DNA of 64,000 bases from Saccharum officinarum. Lineage: Eukaryota; Streptophyta; Magnoliopsida; Poales; Poaceae. The DNA is taken from the NCBI GenBank assembly GCA_020631735.1, contig CM036168.1, forward strand, positions 95,584,932 to 95,648,931, given 5' to 3'. Below, piece after piece: positions 1-9,556 of this stretch (the stretch's first letter is position 1; each line of letters opens with the position of its first letter). A program made the position numbers and the translations under genes. Under the pieces are notes generated by a model. The model did not search any database. It saw only the letters and a list, made by a program, of their open reading frames with translations, and was not told where the DNA came from.

Positions 1-3000
1 GCCTCAAACTACGCCCGCCACCTGTTTGGGGAAAGTCCTCCAAGGCGACAGGTGTCCCGAACGTGGCCGCCATGCACTTTTCCTTGCTGCCACGCGTCCT
101 CCTCTTTGCCGCGTGGTTGCACACCTATGCCCACGGTAGCAGACGCCAAAGCCCTCGGCTCGCCTCTCCACGATCCTAGCGTTCGTCCTTGCCTCTGCTC
201 GCTTTCCTCCTCGTTCTGAGCCGAGCACAGACGCCGAGCCGCCATGGCCGATTCGAGCTCCAGCTCGAGCTTCCTGCCTACACCATTCCTCCTCCCTTCC
301 CTAAGCCAAGCGCGGCATCGCCTTCCCCGCCACACGCCAACCCTGATGGGCCCTTCCCGAGCTCCTCTCACCACCGGGGAAGCATGGACACCGGTGCCAT
401 GGTCACCGCAAGCCCCTGTGCTCGTGGCCAGGGCGCCACGACCCATCTCCCTGTCCCCTGTGGCCACCCTCTGGTGCGCCTCACTCCGGTGATGCCCCCG
501 CACTTCCCCTCCTTGGCCCGCAACCCCCGGAGCATCGCGTTCAGGAGAGCCGCCGCGGGTGAGCCGACTGCTCCCGTGGCCAGTCACCTACCGACCATCT
601 TCCGCCACATTGCAACCACCCATGGGTGCGGACGGGTGTGGTGATGCTCTGCCGCCATCGCTCGCCATAGGAGCGCCGCCCGGCTAGCCGGAGATCGGCC
701 GGCAGGCAAGCCACCGTCGCCTCCTCTGTTTTCCTCGTCGGCCGGAGGAAGAAGAGGATCGGCTCCCTCTCTTTAGTCTTTCTCTGGGGATGATAGGTGG
801 GGCCATCTAGGCAGTGGGTCCCACATGTCGGTTATGTGGTGATGGACTTGGGTACCGAATCGGGTGCGCATAGCAAAGTCAGTTAGGGTTAGGAAATGCT
901 GATTTTGAATTTTTGATTTTGTGTAAATCTTCTAAATTCCATAGTTCATGCTAGGTAATTTCAAAAATAGTAAATGTGGACTTTTTGGAAACCTTGAGAA
1001 GTGATCTATGCAATAGAGTCATAAAATGTTAGGTGTTTGTAGATGTTTTTCTGATGTTTTTATTTAAGCTTTAAAAATGCTCTAAAATGCTTATAAACTT
1101 GACCAGAGCAAGATCTAGAGTTTTAGAACTCCAAAATTGATGATTCTTGTTTTGTTAATTTTGTGATGACATTTAATTGCTAGGAAAAATATTAAACACA
1201 CTAATTTTTCACTGTTTTCTTAGGGTTTTGATTGGACCTTGATAAATAAGGAAATCTATATTATTTTTCTTGTCATTTTATATCTTGAGTTGTGATGCTC
1301 CAAATGATGTGAAATTTTTATGGTAGTCTTGTCATGATATGTATGTACTGTGGTATAAATTTCTTGGTCACTACTTATTGTATGATCTAATTATTGATTT
1401 AACTTGTTTATGGCTTGTTAAATAGCTTGTAAATAATATATAATTGATAAAATGGAAAATGTTGTTCCTTTAGATTAGTATTATGTTTATCTATCATATT
1501 GATTCATGCTATGGCCATGTGTTCATAGAAAATATGGAGTTTTAGGTTTTACTTGCTCTCACATGATTTATCTCATTAGCTATTTGTCTTTTTCTTAGAG
1601 GTTGATATACTTGTCCAAATGGATGGAAATTTGGACACTATACTTTTGGGAGCATTTGTAGACCCCTGTAATTTTGGTAGAATTTATTGAGTATCTTTAT
1701 GATGTGGTCATAATTCCACCTAATGATCTAAATAAATTAAGAAAATATATTAAAAGAATTTATTTAGTAATTGACACTATGTTTCTGATGTTCATTAGTC
1801 ATGTACGAAATGTTGGTAAAGTTGGTTTTATCCAGTTATATGTTTGCAACATAAGTTAATAATTATTTCTTGCAAATGAGGTTTCTGAACAGATTTGAGA
1901 ATATTGTTAATTACCCTATGCAAATGAGGTTTTCATGTCTTGTGTGCTATAACAAAGTTGTTGTGAATTTCATGATCTAGCTGCTGTTAAATTTTGGTGG
2001 CATTTGGTCAAGTAGTTTTTGAGTTATAGATGTTTAAAGTCCGGTTCCAGATTTGGTTGCTCTCTGTTTGGAGCAGACCAGAGTCTGTAGTTTCATCTTT
2101 TCGACCAATTAAACTTGGGAATCAGGCTTAGTGGATATTAAATGAATTGTAGACAATTTCATAAGCTTTCCAGAATGTCTTCTTGCAAGTCATTGGGATT
2201 TAGGGATCTCCAGTTATGATTGATTTACTGAGCTACTATATGGATGTCCAGAAAGTGATGGATTTTGGTTGTAGTGCTTTGATTAACTTTGCCATGATAG
2301 TGTATTGAAGTGTGACTCATATCCTTGATGGTACTTGGGTTGGTACCCTGTAATCTTATGATACTTGTGCCTTGATTGTTGTGCTTGTAATCTTCTATGT
2401 TATGCCATAATGAGGATTTAGTTATTTAGCTCTAAGTGTTTATGTGAACTTTGGTATGCTTGTTCGATTACTCTGTTTATTGCACTTCTATGCATTTATA
2501 CATATGCATTATTGCACCTCATTTAGGTACGTTAGCTGAAGCACGTGAAGGACCTAAGGTGGAGCCAAACCCGAAGATGAAGTTGGTGGATCCATCCCGA
2601 AGATCGAAAGACCGGACAAGTGATAGATTGGAAGATGCTCGCCAAGCGAACTCATCTGACATACTCTAACTTGAGTCGGATCCCAGGCAAGCCCCGGAGC
2701 ATTATAAGCCTCCTATCTTTAAAGCAATTAATTCTATATATGTATAAGTATTGTTGCATTAAGTGATAGGAGTTGGTTGGAAACCCTTGCTGCATTATAT
2801 CATTCCTTGTCCAGATATATGAACCCTTGAATCCTACATAGATTAGGATCGAGTAGATGCTTAGCCCTGCTTTAAGCGGTAGAAGTCAGGTGATTTCCTG
2901 TCACCTGCGAGATATAGGGATATTCATATATGGCACGGTTGGCTATATTTGATACCGTGGAAAGGAACCATGTGTTAATAAAATAAAATGAGACCGGGCG

Positions 3001-4222
3001 GGATGATGATAGTGAAGCGACAAGACATGGAGGTCTTGGGTGTGAATCTATCCCCGTCTGAGTCGTTTAAGGACCGATTCGCTGTACGTCCTTGAGTCAT
3101 GTTGAACGCAGTCTAACACTTAGTTGGCCGGATAAGTCGTTCCGACCGCGAAGCCGAGTAATGTGATTCAGGCCGGGAATCGAATGGTAGGTTGCTTCTT
3201 GGAGGAGAGAAAGGATGTGCTTGGGGACATTGGCGTGAGACCAAGGGGGGGTTAGAGTCCCTATCACCTGGCAGAGTGTCGCCCTTGGGGTCGCGACATC
3301 ATTCGGACCCGCGATTCCTGAATCATATGAAAAGGTGGCCTGTGCGACCCTGGCAGGGGTCTGCACGGTGAGTGTTAGAAATACCCCTCCAGCTGGATAG
3401 AAATTCGATTCGAATCGCCGTCGCTCCCGGTTAGTGAGCACTTGACTTGAGCAGCGGCAACGTAGATTCCATTAAATTGAACGGATGGTTAATTGGATCA
3501 CGATGGAAAGGCTGCCTCAATTTATACCTGCTATGGTTAATATTGTTTGTTCCTAATAAAGTGAGTGCTCTAGTACAGGTTCTAATATAGATGATAGGTT
3601 AATGATAATTAACTTGATGCTTAAGCATTAATGATTAATCATCTATATTAAGCTTTTATGCAAAATGTTGTCAAGCTAGCCCCACTTTATATCAGCCTTG
3701 CATGATCCTTGGTGTCATCTTATTTCTGGTTTCTGACGGGTAAGTCTAGCTGAGTACCTTCTTGTACTCAGGGTTTTTTTTTCCACTTGTTGCAGGTTGT
3801 GATGTATCATGGCGGCTGCAAGAGTTGGTTGACTCCTGCCGTAGTGGCGGAGTGTGATCACGGGCATGATCCTTCTTATTTACCTTATCCCTAATGCTTT
3901 TGTTGGAAGTCGACCGTGGTACTGGCATGTATTTTAAATAAGATTAATGTTAAGTTTCAAATTACTTTGCTTCCGCTACTTTTGAACTTAAGTTGTAATA
4001 GCTTTGTTAAACTCCGATGTATATTGAATTACTTGTTAAATGGTTGTAACATGTGACTTGTTATGTTGAATCACTACGATCTTGGCTTGTATGTTGGTTG
4101 GTTTGAAATCCCTCGTGATTTCATTGGACTACCGGAGTTATATGGGCTCAAGTGCGAGAATTTGATCATTTCGGTGATTGTTTTTGTACTTGTGCTCTTA
4201 TAATTTGGACGGTTCTGTTACA
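1..4222 (+). mobile_element. 3' part of a long Ty3/gypsy LTR (Del/Tekay-like)
   Basis: The stretch has no credible gene. It starts GC-rich (1-870), turns AT-rich (about 900-2550), and ends in TGTTACA directly before a TGGTATCAG motif. That motif is the primer-binding site for initiator tRNA-Met, the arrangement expected at an LTR/internal boundary. Very long LTRs of about 3-4 kb with this ending are known for the Del/Tekay lineage of grasses. The left end of the LTR lies outside the window. No gag or pol follows, so this is a truncated element. The family call is inference from length and the PBS. Confidence 0.55.
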
Positions 4223-4224
4223 GC

Positions 4225-4233
4225 TGGTATCAG
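4225..4233 (+). other. Primer-binding site remnant (tRNA-Met type)
   Basis: TGGTATCAG lies two bases after the terminal CA of the upstream LTR. It matches the complement of the initiator tRNA-Met 3' end. The match then breaks off into MITE-like sequence, so the internal region of the retroelement is missing. Confidence 0.55.
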
Positions 4234-4235
4234 GG

Positions 4236-4341
4236 AGCCGTTCGGCTGGAATTATAAGCCGGCTGAAAAACACTGTTAGCTGATTTTTTGTGAGAGAAAA
4301 ATACTGTTTCAGCTGAAAAAACAAGCTGAATAAGACGGATT
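4236..4341. mobile_element. Short MITE-like repeat, 'GAGAGAAAAACACTGT' family
   Basis: About 105 bp containing a GTGAGAGAAAAATACTGTTTCAGCTG-like core. The same core occurs at 6428, 17665, 20349, 48817 and 58632 in this window. The best-preserved copy, at 20349, has inverted ends reading CCTGTTCGTTTCGCTGG and CCAGCGAAACGAACGGG. This copy sits immediately after the truncated PBS and its right end is degraded. Confidence 0.5.
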
Positions 4342-5870
4342 ATAAGTCAGATGAACATGACCCGTCCAGGCGACAGAAACAGGGCATACGAACTGTTGAA
4401 GGAAACTTGCATTGAGTGTTGCAGTTGCAGCGAGTCAGCATCAGCAGCAGGTTCTTTGGTGGTACTGGTACACTGTCCTCGTCACGGTGAAACTGAAAAG
4501 AGCTCGGCTGCCCAGGTCTCCATGAAGCTTCGTTATTAGTGGATCCATCCATCCATAACATAAGCCGGTGGCTGGATGGAACATAACAAAAGCTCCATCT
4601 TGGTGCTCAGCTGCTGTCAACAGTTTCCCTCCTGCGCACGTTACATACCTCGGAGGGCCTTACCACTCACCAGAGACAGACAACGCTTCCTTAACCATAC
4701 ACGGCCTAGTGGCCTACTATATCGTGCGATGCGATTGACCCCTGCATGCCATTGCTCGGTCACGCACATCATCATCTTGCAGTAGTGTTGGATATTTGGA
4801 TCGCCTGTCCAATGCTAGAAGTGAAGATAAAACAAAAGCTCTCGATCTGTTCACTGCATGCAGCTCTGAATTGAAGCTTCTGAAGAAGGGGACGCCATAA
4901 CCACAACCACAAAGGTGCAGCTGCCTGGCATCTTTTTACCAGGGATCGGATTCGGGAAAAGGCTCACTGTCTCAGCCAATAATCATGGAAGGGTATATGC
5001 CAGCACAACACAGGTTACACAAGCGCTGGAGGGACGAAACCAAGGCGAGAAAGTCGGGCCGGGGGGAGGAGAGGAGGGTCCTCCGTCCGGTCCACCACAT
5101 GCAAATTGCAATGCAATGCAGATCCGCCGAGGTCACCAAACTCGCCACAGCGGTCGGTGTCGGTCACCGCCAACCTCGCTCGCCCTACTCAATTCCATCG
5201 TTTTCCTGCGCCCAGCTGCGCTGCACCACGGTCTCGCGGTAGCCGCCAAGGCCGTCGGCGTCAGTCTCGCCAGCTCGCCGAACCGCACCAAACTGGGCTC
5301 TATTTTTCCACGCGGCCGCGGGCAAGCTCGCTCGGCGCCTTGCCAACACTACACACCACGCGCGTGTCAGTGTCGCCCCGCGAGTCTCTCTCGCTCGTTC
5401 TCGTTCGTCGCTGGATGGTCCACTTCCATGGGTTCGGTCCGGTTTGGTGAGGCGGACCGATGAGGTCCAATTGCACAGGGCTAAGGTCCAGGGTTCCCGT
5501 CTGGAATTAGGCGAGACTGTGAGAGGCACACACATCCTTATAGATCCTGGAAGGCCGGAAGCCTGTCAGCTAATCACATTGGATTGGAGAGGCGTTTCAA
5601 GGGCAAGGGCCCATGCTGCTGTTGCGATTCCTACATCCGATTTGCAGCGTCCGGCCGGGCTCCTGTATGGTCTGGACAGGGCTTTCTGGTTCACGCCGCA
5701 AGTTCATGCGCGTCAAGTCAGACCAGGCCAACCAAGGACGTCCGGACGCCTGTTTCGACCAGGCCAACAACTTACGCTGAGGTCGTCGGGTGCGTCATGA
5801 TTTTGGCGGCATCCATTCTTGAGCGGTGGAGATGGACCTTCCCATTCCCAAGAGGGCCAGAGCACACGTA
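4342..5870. other. Intergenic stretch, no gene recognised
   Basis: Several ORFs of 70-180 codons overlap one another in all frames of the GC-rich part (about 5000-5800). None has a recognisable domain, consistent codon use or splice context. I see no RNA gene or transposon terminus that I can support. Confidence 0.5.
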
Positions 5871-6086
5871 GAGCCTGTTTAGTTCACGAAAAGTGAACCC
5901 AAAAAATCAAATCTTGCGGCAAGTACTAAATGTAGACGAAAGAAAAAACTAATTACACAGTTTAGTTGTAAATCACGAGACAAATCTTTTGAGCCTAATT
6001 AGTCCATAATTAGACATAAATTGCTAAATAAAACGAAAAGTAGTACAGTAGCCGAACCTAAACTTTTTCACCAACAAAACAACCCC
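5871..6086. mobile_element. Tourist-like (PIF/Harbinger) MITE
   Basis: The ends read GAGCCTGTTTAGTTC and CAAAACAACCCC and are roughly inverted. A GTA on each side fits a 3-bp target duplication. The interior is nearly the same as the MITE at 15054-15296 (shared ACTAATTACACAGTTTAG and GAGCCTAATTAGTCC blocks), which establishes it as a family member. It has no coding capacity. Confidence 0.7.
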
Positions 6087-6427
6087 GTAGTACACGCGTG
6101 CTGTAGCCCGGTTTCTGTGGCGGGCATCGTGAGTCGATTCCGGCGCTGCCGCACACTCTCTCAAGGACATTAGGTGTACTTGGTTGCACACTTGCAATGC
6201 CAGCGGGTAGCATGACAGTGCTGTTGATCTTGATTCACACTGCGATTATTGCAAATAAAGCAGCTGACTGCCTAACCTTCTACCAAAGAACTTGTGCAAG
6301 CACGTTAGTGCCACTGAGGCACTGACAGGCGAATCTCGGGAACCTTTCTTTATGAGGAGATAGAATATACTACTACTCCTAAGTTAACTCATGTTCGACA
6401 GTAAACGAGCTACAGAACCTAAATGTT

Positions 6428-6545
6428 AAGCTCTGTTCGCTTGAACTTATCAGTCGTACTGTTTCAGCAAAATAACAATATTTTTCTCTCATAATAAATC
6501 AGCATTAGCATCAGCCGTTTTTCCAGCCGGTCGAAAAGGACTGGC
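6428..6545. mobile_element. MITE-like repeat, degraded copy of the 20349 family
   Basis: The left end CTCTGTTCGCTTGAAC and the internal ATTTTTCTCTCATAATAAATCAG are shared with the other short repeats of this family, partly in reverse orientation. The right end fades near 6540. The remaining sequence between 6087 and 6990 shows no gene. Confidence 0.4.
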
Positions 6546-6990
6546 TGGGCATCAAGTAACACACTGTAACCACGTCGGCGCTTGATCAGGTGACAATAAG
6601 TCCAAATAAAGCGGGGTCAGTCCACGGTTGTACGTATGCGGCGGCCACGATAGGATTTGAAGATGCGATTTGCGTTGTCATGTAAAATATTTTTATCCTC
6701 TTTTGAGCAGCTCGGCGTACTACCACCGATCAGCCTGTCTCTCAACACTCTGCATTTTGATTTTGATTAATATGAGGAAACAAAGGGTTGTTTGGGCCTT
6801 CCTATGAGACTTTTTTCAAACAAAGGGATGCTTCACAACAATTTGATCGAATTTCCTACTGTTTAGGCCATTCCAAAATAATTTTGGAGGAAACTAAACA
6901 TGAGCTCCAATCTTATTGTTTACTTTTCTTTTTTCAGACAATATTTTTCAAATGAGTATTTTCTATAAACGGAGGCTTGGGAAAAAAAAA

Positions 6991-7040
6991 GCGTTGCACC
7001 AACTGGAAGCCTGTTTCCGTTCCGAGACCACTTGTCACGG
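6991..7040 (+). repeat. Third, truncated copy of the promoter-like block
   Basis: GTTGCACCAACTGGAAGCC followed by TGTTTCCGTTCCGAG and CCACTTG matches the first 50 bp of the two longer blocks at 8791 and 9221. After about 7040 the similarity stops abruptly and unrelated sequence begins. This suggests an insertion or rearrangement breakpoint. Confidence 0.65.
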
Positions 7041-7214
7041 CTAAAGCTGCTAATGGTTTGAGTTGAAACTGGATTATATGGTTTGATTTTTATTTTGGGC
7101 TAAGCTAGTTTGGTGAAAAATGGGCTGAGAAATCTAGTGAACTGGTTTGGTTTGGATCAGCGCCTGAGATGGATTGATCTAGTTTCGGTCGGTTTGCCAT
7201 CGGATGCGGCAACG

Positions 7215-7300
7215 AGCGAAGAGATCGGCGTTGATCTCGTGGTTCTGGTTGATCTCGTTGATGAGCACGTGGCTCTGCACCTGCACGAAACTTGTGTGGG
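7215..7300 (-). pseudogene. ELF4-like domain fragment
   Basis: On the minus strand one frame reads SFVQVQS...LINEINQNHE. This strongly resembles the core of the ELF4/ELF4-like (EARLY FLOWERING 4) family, circadian clock regulators in which SFxxVQSxLDxNRxLIxEINxNHE is typical. The six or so residues expected between VQS and LINE are missing. The similarity ends right after NHE, and no initiator or stop of a full ORF is present. Intact ELF4-like proteins are about 110-130 aa and encoded by one exon, so this is a relic of roughly 25 residues, possibly carried by a transposon. The call rests on motif memory and not on alignment. Confidence 0.5.
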
Positions 7301-7784
7301 ATACGTGCAGCACCGTTGGTGTCGCTGCTGCCGCCGCCGCCGAACCTCAATAGCGCTGTCTCGCCGTCCTATATAGAATCGGATGCCCTGTCCTCTCCTA
7401 ATCACCTTTTCTGTTCGTTGACGTTTTTGGCAAATTCTGCAATTTTGGGTGCGACATGGGCATCCAAGTAGCAGGTTAAGCAGGAGCACATAACGGTCCG
7501 TCGGCTTGCTGCAGGTTGATGACCAGACAGATCTCCTCACGATGCTGGGAGATGGGGTGTGTTATGTCATTGTGTGCTGCTGCAGGCGCGAACTGCACCG
7601 GCTGGGAAGAGCAACGTAATGAAAATGTGTTTTAAATGGTTTTAATCCATGGTTTCAGAAGTGGTTTGGATTGTTTGGTGTTAAATAAAATTTGGGTTTG
7701 GTTTGGATTGGCTTAGGAGGGAGGAGCAACAGGGTGGAGGCACTGTGGTTCACATGCATCTAATCATATGGTTTGCGGTAATGC

Positions 7785-8700
7785 TTAGGAGCGGACGTAT
7801 GTCCGTCCGCATGCTGCTTTCTGGGTCACGTACCGGGCCAACAGGCCTGCTTACTCTCTACGTCTCCCCATCTCTCTCTCTAAAATATGTCCCCATCGCT
7901 CTTACCCATCGCGTGCTGCTGCGTCGTGCACTCGCTGTTGTCGTCTTCCCCGCCGCGCACCTCATCTCGCGCTGCGCAACTCCCCTATCTAGCGTTGCGA
8001 CCCCTCCATCGCTGCGTCGCGCTCCATCCCTCCCCGCCCCCGCTCCAGCTCTATACGTGACGTGCCCCCGCCGTGCCCCGTTCCTCGCGTGCGTCAAGGT
8101 GCTGCTAGGGTGATGCCGACGCCGCCGTTCCCCACCAAAAGGTCATGGTCGTTGTCATGCGCGATTTGAGCCAGGAGATGTTGCTATGAAAGCGTATGTT
8201 GCAAGTGTATGTTTCAAGTGTTTCAGACGTTTTAAAGGTATGTTGCAATTGTTTCATATGGATGTTATAAAAGTAGATTGAGGATGTTGCATATGTTGCA
8301 AGTGTTTCAGAGACATGTTGGAAGTGTTTCAGAGGTTTGTTCAAAATGTTTCATCTGTTCCAGACGTATGTTGGAAACGTTCTGATTTGGATGTTGCATA
8401 TGTTTCACACATATGTTGCAACAATATGTTCCAAATGTTTCAATTGTTTGAGTCTTGTGTTGCAGTAAGTTTTTCATGTTGCAAGTATTTTATCTGGATG
8501 TTGCATGTGTTTTACACATACGATGCAAGCGTATGTTCCAGATGTTTCATTTGTTGCATACGCATGTTGCATTCAAGTATTTCATGTTGCACGTCTTTCA
8601 TGTTGTTCGGAGAGTCAGGGGACGCGGGGAGTGATGGTGGCACGACGCGGGCACCAGGGAATGGGGCGCGCTGCGTGCCGGTGTCCTGCAGAGATTTGTT
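7785..8700. repeat. Dispersed grass repeat with ATGTTGCAAGTGTTTCA-like periodicity
   Basis: From about 8180 to 8600 the sequence is built of imperfect iterations of ATGTTGCAAGTGTTTCA, CATATGTTGCA and ATCTGGATGTTGCA. It is preceded by a GC-rich stretch with GTATGTCCGTCCGCATG. A second diverged copy with the same order lies at 41340-42415. This is a known type of dispersed grass repeat. I cannot assign it to a transposon superfamily because no clear terminal repeats or target duplications are visible. Confidence 0.55.
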
Positions 8701-8790
8701 TTGAAATCCTGTGAGATTTTGAAGTGTTAGGATATTTTATTTCTATATGTATTTCTTATTCTTACATGTTCTAAATCCTTTTTTCTTTAC

Positions 8791-9030
8791 GTTGCACAAA
8801 CTGGAAAGCCCGTTTCCATTCCGAGGCCACTTGCCACGCCCTCAGCCCGGGACATCGGTGGACACGGCATGGAAGCTCTGCCTCTGAAGTCTGAACCCAA
8901 AACCCGACTGGGTCCAGAAAACAAGTCAAAGCACCCTTCACTAACACAGAAGCTCCTATAAAAGTTCCACCAAAAGCATCAACGCAATTGTCCACGTGGC
9001 CAGCATCCCCCTCTGCCCCGCCCCAACCCG
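8791..9030 (+). promoter_or_regulatory. Duplicated promoter-like block, upstream copy
   Basis: About 240 bp that recurs 430 bp downstream at 9221-9457. It contains CTATAAAA (near 8957), a plausible TATA box, followed by AGCATCAACGCAATTGTCCACGTGG. The latter includes a CACGTG G-box-like core. It is probably a duplicated ancestral promoter piece of the downstream transporter gene; promoter function is inferred from layout only. Confidence 0.4.
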
Positions 9031-9220
9031 GTTCGGCTGCGTCCTCCACTGCTGGCTACAGTAGTGTCACTGTATCCTCCACCTCTCTGCCGTCTCTCCC
9101 ATCTCCACCACCTTGTCTATCTGCCCCCTCAAAAATTTCCTCTAAGCCCGCCTATAAGACATAGAAGAAGAGCGGGAGAGAAAGAGAAGAGAGAAGAATG
9201 GATGTTTTTGTGTAAAAATT

Positions 9221-9457
9221 TTGGTGCACCGACGGTAAGCCCGTTTCCGTTCCGAGGCCACTTGCCACGGCCCGGCTGCACACCAGTCGACACAGGAAGC
9301 TCTCTGCCCCTGAAGTCTGAACCCAAAACCCGACTGGGATCAGGACACAAGTCAAAGACCCTTCACTAAACAGAAACTCCTGTATAAGTTCCATCAAAGC
9401 ATCAACGCAATTATCCACGTGGCCAGCATCCCCCTTCGCCCAAGTCTGCAAGAACCC
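9221..9457 (+). promoter_or_regulatory. Probable ancestral promoter and 5' leader of the transporter gene
   Basis: This copy runs without interruption up to the target-site duplication of the Mutator-like element. On the far side of that element the sequence continues into the 5'UTR and ATG of the transporter gene. CTGTATAAG near 9379 is a TATA-like motif at the position equivalent to CTATAAAA in the upstream copy. A CCACGTGG G-box lies downstream near 9415. If the element were excised, the TATA motif would lie roughly 270 bp upstream of the ATG, which is a normal spacing. Confidence 0.45.
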
Positions 9458-9465
9458 CTGCCCGC
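9457..9465. repeat. Left 9-bp target-site duplication of the Mutator-like element
   Basis: CCTGCCCGC lies immediately before the terminal GAATTTTTTT of the element. An identical CCTGCCCGC follows the other terminus at 15658-15666. Nine-base duplications are diagnostic for Mutator-like elements. Confidence 0.85.
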
Positions 9466-9540
9466 GAATTTTTTTTTATTTTTAGCCTAAATTTGAAACA
9501 TATTTTGGATTTGACCCGGATTTGATTTTTTTAAAAAAAC

Positions 9541-9556
9541 TAGCCCGTTTAGCCCC
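9541..9556. repeat. LINE target-site duplication, left copy
   Basis: TAGCCCGTTTAGCCCC is identical to the right copy at 12940-12955. The sequence is the pre-insertion TIR of the Mutator-like element, and its inverted counterpart is present in the right TIR near 15577-15592. Confidence 0.9.

Noticed and set aside
3097..3441. 114-codon minus-strand ORF in the long LTR
   Set aside because: Lies in LTR DNA with no domain. Length is within chance expectation.
4915..5871. Clustered ORFs of 85-180 codons
   Set aside because: Mutually overlapping in several frames, no domain, no splice-consistent structure, not convincing as a gene.
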